This document shows positions 18,176 through 27,370 of a DNA stretch of 64,000 nucleotides, piece by piece. A program made the position numbers and the translations under genes. Origin of the DNA: Phormidium tanganyikae FI6-MK23 (lineage in GTDB: Bacteria; Cyanobacteriota; Cyanobacteriia; Leptolyngbyales; Leptolyngbyaceae); contig JAHHHU010000016.1 in the NCBI GenBank assembly GCA_019359175.1, forward strand, positions 46,781 to 110,780, read 5' to 3'. The notes beneath the pieces are model-generated. The model had not been told where the DNA came from and made no database searches. It saw only the letters and a program-made list of their open reading frames with translations. How positions within the stretch are numbered: position 1 is the stretch's first letter; every line of letters begins with the position of its first letter.

Positions 18176-18388
18176 ATGAAAGAATTCTCGATCGGTGAAA
18201 AAGTTCGTCTTATTTCCCTACCGCCCTATCTGAAAACTGCTGATCCGATGCCGATGCTGCGTCCGGCAGATCTTTTACAAGTGGGGGACGAAGGGGCAAT
18301 TCTCGATCGACGACCCGGCGGATATTGGGCAGTTCGGTTTGTTAGAGGCGGATTTTTGCTTGATGATCAGTATTTAGAATCGGTCTAG
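18176..18388 (+). CDS. sipA: SipA, NblS-interacting regulatory protein
   Basis: A 70-residue beta-rich protein with the SipA (DUF3148) signature: FSIGEKVRLISLPPYLKTAD, PMPMLRPADLLQVGDEGAIL and DRRPGGYWAVRFVRGGFLLD. In cyanobacteria SipA binds the ATP-binding domain of the histidine kinase NblS and stimulates its autophosphorylation, tuning high-light and nutrient-stress responses. NblS itself is encoded at 44346-46304 in the same window. It is a single gene, divergent from a methyltransferase gene. Confidence 0.92.
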   Translation: MKEFSIGEKVRLISLPPYLKTADPMPMLRPADLLQVGDEGAILDRRPGGYWAVRFVRGGFLLDDQYLESV

Positions 18389-18791
18389 ATCAGAGACTCT
18401 AGGGAACCCCGAAAAATCAGATTAAGGGGATGAAAGAGGGATACATACAAAGTGTATACTTCTGCATTCGTCTCTACCGCATCTTGTTGAATTGCTTCGA
18501 GGTCAGTTAGCCGTACAGGAGTTGCTAGTACCTGTAATCGCCGAGCAATTAATTACATCTCCTGCATAAAAGCGGCAAACTCAGCCGGGTGCAGGAGCGA
18601 TCTCGCATCAATTGCTAGACACGAATGGTATCGAGTGCTTGCTGCTGTCGTTGCAGATAGGTCAATCCCTGTGCTTGCAGTCGACAAATCTCTGCTGTGA
18701 TCGCTTGTTGAACCTGTCGAGCTTGCGCCGCCATGTCCTGGGCTTTGCTCGATCGGGACAGGTCGCTTCGGTACGTAGCGAAATCCTGCAT
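18385..18791 (-). pseudogene. Probable decayed small gene
   Basis: On the minus strand, 18791-18615 reads as an ATG-started 58-residue helical, Gln-rich peptide (MQDFATYRSDLSRSSKAQ ... LDTIRV). After a shift of frame the same strand continues with protein-like sequence (SLLHPAEFAAFMQEM), a TAA, and then in the same frame ARRLQVLATPVRLTDLEAI and AVETNAEVYTLYVSLFHPL, ending at 18385 beside the sipA stop. The amino-acid composition suggests a formerly continuous gene broken by one frameshift and one stop. I do not recognise a family. Alternatively only the 58-residue piece is real. Confidence 0.4.
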
Positions 18792-18898
18792 TAGAGGGAG
18801 GGATAATTGTAAAGTTTATCCTAAGCTCTACGAGGCGCATCAGTTTTGCTGATTTGGAAGTTTAGCGAATTTCGGCAGGCTTAGAAGGACAGATTCGG

Positions 18899-19570
18899 AT
18901 GATTATTGTTCACCACTTAAATAATTCTCGCTCCCAGCGCATCCTCTGGCTACTGGAAGAACTGGAGCTAGAGTACGACATCAAATATTACCAACGCGAT
19001 CCTAAAACGCTTCTAGCGCCCGCATCTTTACGTCAGGTGCATCCACTCGGTAAATCGCCCGTCATTACAGATGGCACACTAACGCTAGCAGAGTCTGGAG
19101 CCATTATTGAGTACTTGGTAGAACAATACGGGAAAGGACGTTTAGCACCTCCACTTGGCACACCAGAGCGATTGCGCTACATCTATTGGTTGCATTATGC
19201 CGAAGGTTCAGCGATGCCTCCCCTGCTGCTCAAGCTGGTCTTCGATCGCATCGAGCAACAATCGATGCCATTTTTCGCCAAACCGATCGCAGTTGCGATC
19301 GCGAAACGGACTAAGGATACGTTCATCCTGCCTCAAATTACGCAGCACCTCAATTACTTGGAAGCAGAACTAGAGAAAAGCCTTTGGTTTGCTGGAGATG
19401 AATTCACTGCTGCTGATATTCAGATGAGCTTTCCGATTGAGGCAGCTGTTGCGCGGGGTGGGTCAGATACGAGTCGTACCAAGCTAATGGGGTTTTACGA
19501 TCGCATCCGCTCCCGTCCTGCTTATCAACGAGCATTAGAGCGAGGAGGAACATACCAGCTTGTAGGATAG
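18899..19570 (+). CDS. Glutathione S-transferase family protein
   Basis: A 223-residue GST. The N-terminal thioredoxin-fold domain has HHLNNSRSQRILWLLEELEL and the glutathione-binding HPLGKSPVITDGTLTLAESG, with the Glu-Ser pair that contacts the gamma-glutamyl group. The helical C-terminal domain follows (WFAGDEFTAADIQMSFPIE). It would conjugate or reduce electrophiles or peroxides with glutathione in the cytoplasm. No operon partner is apparent. Confidence 0.9.
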   Translation: MIIVHHLNNSRSQRILWLLEELELEYDIKYYQRDPKTLLAPASLRQVHPLGKSPVITDGTLTLAESGAIIEYLVEQYGKGRLAPPLGTPERLRYIYWLHYAEGSAMPPLLLKLVFDRIEQQSMPFFAKPIAVAIAKRTKDTFILPQITQHLNYLEAELEKSLWFAGDEFTAADIQMSFPIEAAVARGGSDTSRTKLMGFYDRIRSRPAYQRALERGGTYQLVG

Positions 19571-19688
19571 CGATTTCTCAACGATCGAGCTTTTCTCTAC
19601 CATTTGACAGGGGCTTCGGCTTGCAAAAATTTTTACGATTTTTGAGTGGGAAACCACTTTACACCTATCTTTAATTTCCCCTAATAAT

Positions 19689-20846
19689 ATGAGCTTTCTT
19701 TCGATTGAAGAGCTGAAAGAACTTGTCGAACAGCCGCAAGGATTGTGCGTATCGCTCTATATGCCGACCATGCAAATTGGTGCAGAAACTCGGCAAAATT
19801 CTGTCCGCTTCAAAAATTTAATTCGGCAGGCGGAAGCACAGTTAGAGAAATATGAATTTCGCCCCGCTGACATCAGTGAATTTCTTCAACCTGCAATCGA
19901 TTTAGATAAAGATGAATTTTGGCAGGATCAAAACGCAGATTTAGCTTTATTCATCTCAGAAGGATTCTTCCGCTTCTATCGTGTGCCGATCGACATGATT
20001 GAACTGGTGGTCGTGAACGATCGCTTTCATCTCAAGCCGTTAATTCCACTGTTGAGCGGAGATGACCGCTTTTACATCCTCACGCTTGGTCAGCGCGATG
20101 TGCGGCTTTTGGAAGGCAATCGCTACGGCATGACTCGTGAAATCGAAATTGAAGGGATGCCAAAGAGCATGGATGAAGCCTTGCAGTATGACGAAACATC
20201 GAAAGATGAACAGCGGCGACAGGGCGCGGGCGCGGGTCGTTCAGCTTTGCAAGCGGGGGGTTCTTATCACGGACAGGGCGGCGAGCGCGAGAACGTCAAG
20301 GAAGATTTGCTGCAATATTTCCACCTGGTGGATAAAGCGCTGCACGACTTTTTCCGAGATCGACGATCGCCGCTAGTTCTAGCTGGCGTAAACTATTTGC
20401 TGCCGATTTATCAGGAGGCAAATACCTACAATTTCATCGTGGAAGAAGGAATTCAACACAACACGAAAGAGCGATCGGCGCAGGAACTTCATGCCGAAGC
20501 TTGGGCGATCGTGGAGCCGCAATTTAAAGCAGATCAGCAAAAAGCGATCGATTACTATCATGAGTCGATCGCCGCTGGCAAAGGATCAAACGACTTGAAC
20601 GAAGTTATTCAAGGCGCGTTTTATGGTCGTGTAGAACAGCTTTTTGTTCCAGTGGGTGTGCAAAGATGGGGACATTTTGATCCAGACTCAATGGAGCTTG
20701 AAATGCACAATGATGCTCAACCTGGCGATGAAGATTTGCTGAATGCAGCAGCCATTCAAACGATCTTTCATGGTGGAACGGTGTATGCGGTTCAACCGCA
20801 AGAAGTGCCGGATGAGACACCAGTTGCGGCAGTCTTCCGCTACTAA
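19689..20846 (+). CDS. baeRF family 3-like protein (eRF1-related fold)
   Basis: A 385-residue protein starting SFLSIEELKELVEQPQGLCVSLYMPT, matching the bacterial archaeo-eukaryotic release factor family (baeRF3). The fold is related to eRF1/Pelota, suggesting ribosome-linked hydrolysis or stalled-ribosome rescue, but no member of this subfamily has a settled function to my knowledge. The middle holds a Gly-rich linker (RRQGAGAGRSALQAGGSYHG), and the end is HGGTVYAVQPQEVPDETPV. An AT-rich promoter region precedes the ATG; the gene stands alone. Confidence 0.7.
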   Translation: MSFLSIEELKELVEQPQGLCVSLYMPTMQIGAETRQNSVRFKNLIRQAEAQLEKYEFRPADISEFLQPAIDLDKDEFWQDQNADLALFISEGFFRFYRVPIDMIELVVVNDRFHLKPLIPLLSGDDRFYILTLGQRDVRLLEGNRYGMTREIEIEGMPKSMDEALQYDETSKDEQRRQGAGAGRSALQAGGSYHGQGGERENVKEDLLQYFHLVDKALHDFFRDRRSPLVLAGVNYLLPIYQEANTYNFIVEEGIQHNTKERSAQELHAEAWAIVEPQFKADQQKAIDYYHESIAAGKGSNDLNEVIQGAFYGRVEQLFVPVGVQRWGHFDPDSMELEMHNDAQPGDEDLLNAAAIQTIFHGGTVYAVQPQEVPDETPVAAVFRY

Positions 20847-20931
20847 TTGCGTTGCATTCGAGCGGATCTAAAAACCTGATCCATTCAAGAGTGTTTCATC
20901 CGCTCGATTGTCTTGCAAATCCGATTTCTAA

Positions 20932-21135
20932 TACAACGTGAGTTCGATGAGTTTTTTCGCTTCGTTGCAGGCGGATCGTCCCCCCCAAGTCCCCCAAATT
21001 TGGGGACTTTGAAACTCGAAAATTTCTTGAAATTCTGAGAGTCTCGCTTCTTTAAGTCCCCCAGAATGGGGGATTTAGGGGGCTGAAGCAATTCTCAACG
21101 AAGCGAGCCGATTCATCGAACTCTCGTTAATACAG
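20932..21135. repeat. Long imperfect palindromic repeat (MITE-like)
   Basis: The two halves of this roughly 200-base segment are inverted copies. GAGTTCGATGA and CGCTTCGTTG on the left reappear inverted on the right as CAACGAAGCG and TCATCGAACTC. Each half also holds a C-rich block (AAGTCCCCCAAATTTGGGGA and AAGTCCCCCAGAATGGGGGA) of the kind scattered through many cyanobacterial genomes. It lies between the baeRF3-like gene and the 3' end of the convergent methyltransferase gene, overlapping its stop codon, and may also terminate both transcripts. Confidence 0.6.
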
Positions 21136-22251
21136 CTCATATTTCATTAACTGACAAGGCAACGTTCCGTTGTAAACCGCAGTTCGCTGGGATGATTTTA
21201 GTCCGATCGACTGCGAGAGTTCCTTATTTCCACTTAGCACAAAAGCTGTCCAGCCTTTAAAGCGGTGCTTCAGAACGTCGCCTAGCAGTTTGTAAAACGC
21301 TCCTAGGTCGCTGTCTCGCCCCAGCCGTTCGCCGTAAGGCGGATTGCAAAACAGAACACCGCTGTCTGCGGGTGCTACAACATCAGACAGCTCCATTGAT
21401 GAAAACCAGATGTGATCTAACACACCACAGGATTGAGCATTGGAGATCGCCTGCTGAATCACTTCCTCACTGCGATCGCTGCCCCAAATCGGAGCGGGTA
21501 AGGACTCTCGCTGGCTGGCTTCCGCTTCTTGAATCAACTGCTCTAGAAGATCCGGGTCAAAGTCGAGCCAGGTTTCAAACCCAAAGCGATCGCGAAACAG
21601 CCCAGGCGCGATGTTGAGTGCCTTGAGGCTAGCTTCTAGAGGCAGCGTGCCAGAACCACAAAGCGGATCATAAAACATCTGTTCTGGTTGCCAGCCCGAT
21701 AGCTGAATCAGCGCTGCTGCCAGAGATTCTTTTAGGGGCGCGGCTCCCACGGCAGGACGGTAGCCCCGACGGTGAAGGCTATCTCCAGAACTGTCGAGGC
21801 TAACGGTACAATGACCCTGATCAAGATGAACATTAATTCGCACATCTGGCGCTTGCGTCTCTACGTTTGAACGATCGCCAAACGCTTCTTGCTGCTGATC
21901 CACGATCGCATTCTTAACCTGAAGTGCCGTGAAGTGGGTGTGATTGAGTTGTTCATGTTTACCAGTAGCACTCACGGCTAAGGTTTGGTCAGGCGTGAGA
22001 TACTGCGACCAATCGATTGTTTGGATGCCGCGATAGAGATCTTCTGCATCACCGCAAGGAAATTCGTGCAGCTTCACCAAGATGCGAAACGGCAGTCTTG
22101 CCCAAAGGTTAGCGCGGTAGAGCAGGGCGCGATCGCCCTCAAAGGCAACTCCGCAAAAACCTGGCTTGACGGCACTTGCGCCCAGTTGCTCCAGTTCTTG
22201 AGTTGCCAGCGCTTCTAGTCCCCGCGCAACCGTTGCAAAGCAGTGATTCAT
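21127..22251 (-). CDS. RlmL-like THUMP-domain 23S rRNA (guanine-N2) methyltransferase
   Basis: About 374 residues. The N-terminal part (MNHCFATVARGLEALATQEL) is the ferredoxin-like plus THUMP RNA-binding module, the centre has the SAM motif FYDPLCGSGTLPLEASL, and the catalytic motif is CNPPYGERLG. It resembles the N-terminal half of RlmKL, which methylates G2445 of 23S rRNA, and lacks the C-terminal RlmK domain. ATG at 22251 is chosen because the in-frame ATG at 22293 falls in the thiC terminator. Its 3' end overlaps a palindromic repeat. Confidence 0.85.
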   Translation of the reverse strand: MNHCFATVARGLEALATQELEQLGASAVKPGFCGVAFEGDRALLYRANLWARLPFRILVKLHEFPCGDAEDLYRGIQTIDWSQYLTPDQTLAVSATGKHEQLNHTHFTALQVKNAIVDQQQEAFGDRSNVETQAPDVRINVHLDQGHCTVSLDSSGDSLHRRGYRPAVGAAPLKESLAAALIQLSGWQPEQMFYDPLCGSGTLPLEASLKALNIAPGLFRDRFGFETWLDFDPDLLEQLIQEAEASQRESLPAPIWGSDRSEEVIQQAISNAQSCGVLDHIWFSSMELSDVVAPADSGVLFCNPPYGERLGRDSDLGAFYKLLGDVLKHRFKGWTAFVLSGNKELSQSIGLKSSQRTAVYNGTLPCQLMKYELY

Positions 22252-22293
22252 GAGTACAGAACGATCGTAGTTTGTTACTTCTGATCTTGTCAC

Positions 22294-22327
22294 AAAAAAT
22301 CCCGCCTCTGCTTAAGAAAACGGGATT
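22294..22327 (-). terminator. Intrinsic terminator of thiC
   Basis: On the minus strand AATCCCG pairs with CGGGATT across a short loop, followed by a run of six T. It lies 23 bases after the thiC stop and has the full form of a Rho-independent terminator. Confidence 0.85.
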
Positions 22328-22349
22328 GCAATTGAAGTGTCAAATCAAA

Positions 22350-23738
<1,389 letters not shown>

Positions 23739-23741
23739 TTA

Positions 23742-23813
23742 GCTTCCCTTCGCTGGCATTACCCAGTCTCAGGTTCTAAGGGTTTGTTCTCAGCCCATTT
23801 GGACACCCCTAGC
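23742..23813 (-). promoter_or_regulatory. TPP riboswitch
   Basis: The minus strand contains the thi-box order: CTAGGGGTGTCC, then GGCTGAGA, ACCCTTAGAACCTGA, CTGGGTAATGCCAGCG and AAGGGAAGC. These are the conserved P2/P3 and P4/P5 elements that bind thiamine pyrophosphate. It ends about 20 bases before the thiC start, so it probably hides or exposes the thiC ribosome site. Confidence 0.95.
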
Positions 23814-23904
23814 TTGATGACTCATCGTATCAGGTTGAAGATAAAAATGCTCGACTTGTAAGCTTCATTTCTCAGTTAAGAAGATTGATGTAGAACTGCG
23901 ATCG

Positions 23905-24237
23905 CTAATTTACTCGAATCGAGGTTTCCGGTAGATTTGCTAAACCCCATTTAATCATCGATCTCAAAACTGGACGTAAGCTATTTCCTTTCTCAGTAAG
24001 TTGATAGTCCATTCGGCGGGAGTGCGTACTGTAAGGTTGCTTTTCGATCAGATTTAATTCTTCTAATTTACGGAGTCGATCGCTCAAAATATTGGTCGAA
24101 ATGCTTTCGGGTGAATCGAGAAATTCCTCGAATCGCTGTTTTTTGAAAAACATCATGTCGCGAATGATCAGCAGCGTCCAGCGATCGCCAATCAGATCTA
24201 ATGTGCAGGCAATCGGGCAGGTCGATCGAGCATCCAT
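23905..24237 (-). CDS. HxlR-family transcriptional regulator
   Basis: A 110-residue winged-helix protein. It has the N-terminal cysteine segment STCPIACTLDLIGDRWTLLII of HxlR regulators, the helix-turn-helix FEEFLDSPESISTNILSDRL, and the wing YSTHSRRMDYQLTEKGNSL. HxlR proteins such as YodB and QorR often sense electrophiles through the N-terminal cysteine. It is divergent from the cupin gene, and the 75-base gap is almost filled by a perfect inverted repeat that should be its operator. Confidence 0.92.
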   Translation of the reverse strand: MDARSTCPIACTLDLIGDRWTLLIIRDMMFFKKQRFEEFLDSPESISTNILSDRLRKLEELNLIEKQPYSTHSRRMDYQLTEKGNSLRPVLRSMIKWGLANLPETSIRVN

Positions 24238-24245
24238 TTTTGAGC

Positions 24246-24310
24246 CTCATTCTATTCCTTGCATTTTACAAGTAACAGAGTCACTTGTAAAATGCAAGGA
24301 ATAGAATGAG
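24246..24310. promoter_or_regulatory. Perfect 28-bp inverted repeat, probable HxlR operator
   Basis: Positions 24246-24273 and 24283-24310 are exact reverse complements, separated by nine bases. Each arm contains CTTG-N7-CAAG, itself a small dyad of the size HxlR dimers bind, and a ribosome site AAGGA. The regulator and cupin genes therefore have virtually identical leaders facing opposite ways. Confidence 0.8.
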
Positions 24311-24312
24311 AA

Positions 24313-24756
24313 ATGGAAACGCAAACCGGAAAAAAATTCGCGATCCTTGATTTAGGTAAGTTTGAAGGCTTGGATCAGTTCGTGTTTGAAGCGCCCGAAG
24401 TAAAGATTAAGCGCGAGGGCAAGGTCTTTCTGAAAGATTTGCTCAACTTGAGCGGAGCAGAGATTTCAATTAACAAGCTGCCCGCTTACGAATCGATTCC
24501 GTTCTACCATACGCATCGGCAGAACGAAGAGATTTATATTTTCTTGAGCGGAACGGGCGAATTTCAGATCGATGGCGAGATTTTTCCGGTCGGTGAAGGT
24601 TCGATCGTGCGGGTTGATCCGGCAGGTGAACGCTGTTGGCGCAACTGTGGAGAAACTGATCTGTATTGTGTAGTGATTCAGGTGAAGGCGGGTTCGTATC
24701 AAGATCGAACCATTCAGGATGGGATGGCAGTGCGAAAACGAGTCACTTGGAGTTAA
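24313..24756 (+). CDS. Cupin-domain protein
   Basis: A 147-residue single-domain cupin. Motif 1 is PFYHTHRQNEEIYIFLSGTG, with the two histidines and glutamate that bind metal; motif 2 (VRVDPAGERCWRNC) lacks the usual histidine, so metal binding may be three-ligand or weak. The start follows the operator arm, whose AAGGA is about 14 bases upstream. Divergence from an HxlR regulator suggests it is induced by quinones, aldehydes or similar stress, perhaps as a small-molecule isomerase or dioxygenase. The function is not known. Confidence 0.85.
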   Translation: METQTGKKFAILDLGKFEGLDQFVFEAPEVKIKREGKVFLKDLLNLSGAEISINKLPAYESIPFYHTHRQNEEIYIFLSGTGEFQIDGEIFPVGEGSIVRVDPAGERCWRNCGETDLYCVVIQVKAGSYQDRTIQDGMAVRKRVTWS

Positions 24757-24862
24757 GCAATCTCTATCGGTAGCTAGGTGATTTCTTCTGGCTGAAATTC
24801 TAAAAGAGGACAGGTGAACTGTGACTTGATGGCAGCGTGTTTACTGGTGTAGTTGGAGTCAA

Positions 24863-27334
24863 ATGGTTTTCGCCCATCGAGTCGCGCGTGAAATGAGTCA
24901 AACTCTAGACGCTTGGTGGGACGTTTTTATGAATCAACTGATTGAAACAGTTTTACAAAATCCTGAAGAAAAATTGGTTCTTCAGCAAATTCTTAGTCGA
25001 TTAAGTCGATCACAGCAGCGGTATTTTCTAAAGAATGAGATTTTTCACGCTTTTGTCGAATACTGTGATGAAGCACGTAAACCGGCTCACTTCCTGCATT
25101 CTTCGCACATCGCAAATTTAATTGAATACAGTCACGAACTGTTACTTGAGGAAAATTGTATTTGGTTGGTGTTGCGCCCGTGGATCGGAGATCAGCAAAT
25201 TTGGGCGTTAGATCCCAAGCTGACTGAATATACAGCGATGCCGCCGAAAGCACTGCTTGAAGCTCGCGATCGCTTTGTGAATCACGCGCAGCCGAACTTG
25301 TTTGAAATCGATGTAACTCCTTTTTATGAAGGATTACCCACGATCGATGATCCGCGCAACATTGGGCAGGGACTTGCTTTTCTCAATCGGTATCTATCGA
25401 ATCAGGTGGTAGACGATCGAGATTACTGGCTAAATATGTTGTTTGATGTGTTGCATCGACATGAATACGAAGGGATTCCACTGTTGATCAATGATCAGAT
25501 TCAGTCGGGTGAACAGTTAGCAAAGCAAGTTCGACAAGCGATTCAGATTTTACGATCGCGCGATTCCGAAGAACGGTATGAAACAATTCATTCGGATTTA
25601 CAGCCGCTTGGATTTGAGCCGGGATGGGGCAACACCGCAGAGCGATCGCGCGAAACGTTAGAGCTGTTGGATCAGTTGATTACAATGCCCCAGAGCGCGA
25701 TTTTAGAGGCATTTGTGGGACGATTTCCCTCAGTGTTTCGAGTGGCATCGATTTCGATTCACGGTTGGGTAGGACAAGAAGATTTAGGGCGACCGGAAAC
25801 GCTTGGACAAGTGGCGTATGTGATGGATCAAGCGCGATCGCTCGATCGACAATTGCACGAAGACATCGAACTGGCTGGATTGAAAATGCTCAACATTCAG
25901 CCGCAAGTGATCGTTTTAACGCGATTGATCCCCAACTGTGAAGGAACCCAGTGTGCATTGCCGCTAGAAAAGATCGATGATGCCGAAAACGCTTGGATTT
26001 TGCGGGTTCCGTTCCGGGAGTTTAATCCCAAAATTACCGACAATTGGATTTCAAAATATGAAATCTGGGGCTATTTGGAAAGTTTCGCGATCGATGCTCA
26101 AGCGCGATTGGTTAATCAAATGGGAGGAAAGCCCGATCTGATTATTGGAAATTACAGTGATGGGAACTTAGTCGCTGCATTAATGGCACGTCAGCTAAAC
26201 GTGACACACTGCAATATTGCTCACTCGCTCGAAAAGCCGAAACATCTATTTAGTAACCTGTACTGGCAAGAATTAGAGCCGCAGTATCATTTTTCCGCGC
26301 AATTTACCGCAGATTTAATCAGCATGAATGCGGCAGATTTTATTGTCACTTCGTCGTATCAAGAGATCGTCGGTTCTCCGGATGCGATCGGGCAGTACGA
26401 ATCTTACAAATGTTTCACCATGCCGCAGCTATATCATGTGACCAACGGGATTGAATTATTTAATCCGAAATTTAATCGCGTGCCGCCGGGAGTCGATGAG
26501 CGCGTCTTTTTCCCATACACGGAACCACGATCGACAAAAGATCGAGATCGCATCACAAGTCTATTATTCGATCAAGAAGATCCAGACATTCTCGGCAAAC
26601 TCGCTGATCCGCATTGTCGCCCACTTCTAGCCGTTTCACCGCTCACCGCCGTAAAGAATTTAGCTGGACTCGTCGAGTGTTTTGGTCGGAATTCTGAACT
26701 TCAGCAGCGTTGTAATTTAATTCTCGTTACCAATAGGCTTCACGTTGAAGATGCCATTAACGCCGCTGAGTCCGAAGAGATTGAAAAACTACATCGATTA
26801 ATTGATCACTATCAATTGCACGAACAGATCCGCTGGATTGGCAAACGCCTCTCCAATCCTGATCTCGGTGAAATGTATCGTTGCATTGCCGATCGCGAAG
26901 GAATTTTCGTACATTTTGCCCGCTTTGAAGCATTTGGCAGAGTATTGCTCGAAGCGATGATTTCTGGACTACCATCATTCGTAACTGAATTTGGAGGAAC
27001 CACGGAAATTATTGAAACCGATAAGTATGGATTTTTGATCAATCCTACTGATTTACAAGGTTCGGCACGAAAGATTCTAGAGTTTCTCGATCGCTCTAGC
27101 GCTGACCCGAATTATTGGCAGTCGATGTCAACGCGTAGCATCCAGCGGATTCACGACGAGTACAATTGGCAACATCACACTCGTCAACTTTTACTGCTAG
27201 CAAAACTCTATAGTTTCTGGAACTACGTGCATCGCGAAAGTCGGGAATCCCTTTTACACTACCTTGATGCTCTGTTTCACCTGATCTACAAACCCAGAGC
27301 CGAGACGATTCTAGAACAGCACCAAAAACACTAG
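24863..27334 (+). CDS. susA: Sucrose synthase
   Basis: An 823-residue sucrose synthase (sucrose + NDP to NDP-glucose + fructose), which in cyanobacteria mainly cleaves sucrose. The N-terminal regulatory domain (about 1-270) is followed by the GT-B core: ILRVPFREFNP, WISKYEIWGYLESF, PDLIIGNYSDGNLVAALMA, NIAHSLEKPKH, VPPGVDERVFFPYTE and the EX7E motif EAFGRVLLEAMISG. ATG at 24863 has GGAG closely upstream; ATGs at 24893 and 24929 are alternatives, the latter fitting the shorter N-terminus of some homologues. It is followed 36 bases later by the GH65-phosphoglucomutase gene, probably one operon. Confidence 0.93.
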   Translation: MVFAHRVAREMSQTLDAWWDVFMNQLIETVLQNPEEKLVLQQILSRLSRSQQRYFLKNEIFHAFVEYCDEARKPAHFLHSSHIANLIEYSHELLLEENCIWLVLRPWIGDQQIWALDPKLTEYTAMPPKALLEARDRFVNHAQPNLFEIDVTPFYEGLPTIDDPRNIGQGLAFLNRYLSNQVVDDRDYWLNMLFDVLHRHEYEGIPLLINDQIQSGEQLAKQVRQAIQILRSRDSEERYETIHSDLQPLGFEPGWGNTAERSRETLELLDQLITMPQSAILEAFVGRFPSVFRVASISIHGWVGQEDLGRPETLGQVAYVMDQARSLDRQLHEDIELAGLKMLNIQPQVIVLTRLIPNCEGTQCALPLEKIDDAENAWILRVPFREFNPKITDNWISKYEIWGYLESFAIDAQARLVNQMGGKPDLIIGNYSDGNLVAALMARQLNVTHCNIAHSLEKPKHLFSNLYWQELEPQYHFSAQFTADLISMNAADFIVTSSYQEIVGSPDAIGQYESYKCFTMPQLYHVTNGIELFNPKFNRVPPGVDERVFFPYTEPRSTKDRDRITSLLFDQEDPDILGKLADPHCRPLLAVSPLTAVKNLAGLVECFGRNSELQQRCNLILVTNRLHVEDAINAAESEEIEKLHRLIDHYQLHEQIRWIGKRLSNPDLGEMYRCIADREGIFVHFARFEAFGRVLLEAMISGLPSFVTEFGGTTEIIETDKYGFLINPTDLQGSARKILEFLDRSSADPNYWQSMSTRSIQRIHDEYNWQHHTRQLLLLAKLYSFWNYVHRESRESLLHYLDALFHLIYKPRAETILEQHQKH

Positions 27335-27370
27335 CTTGAACTCACTTACGCATTCCCGGAGACTTGCGCC

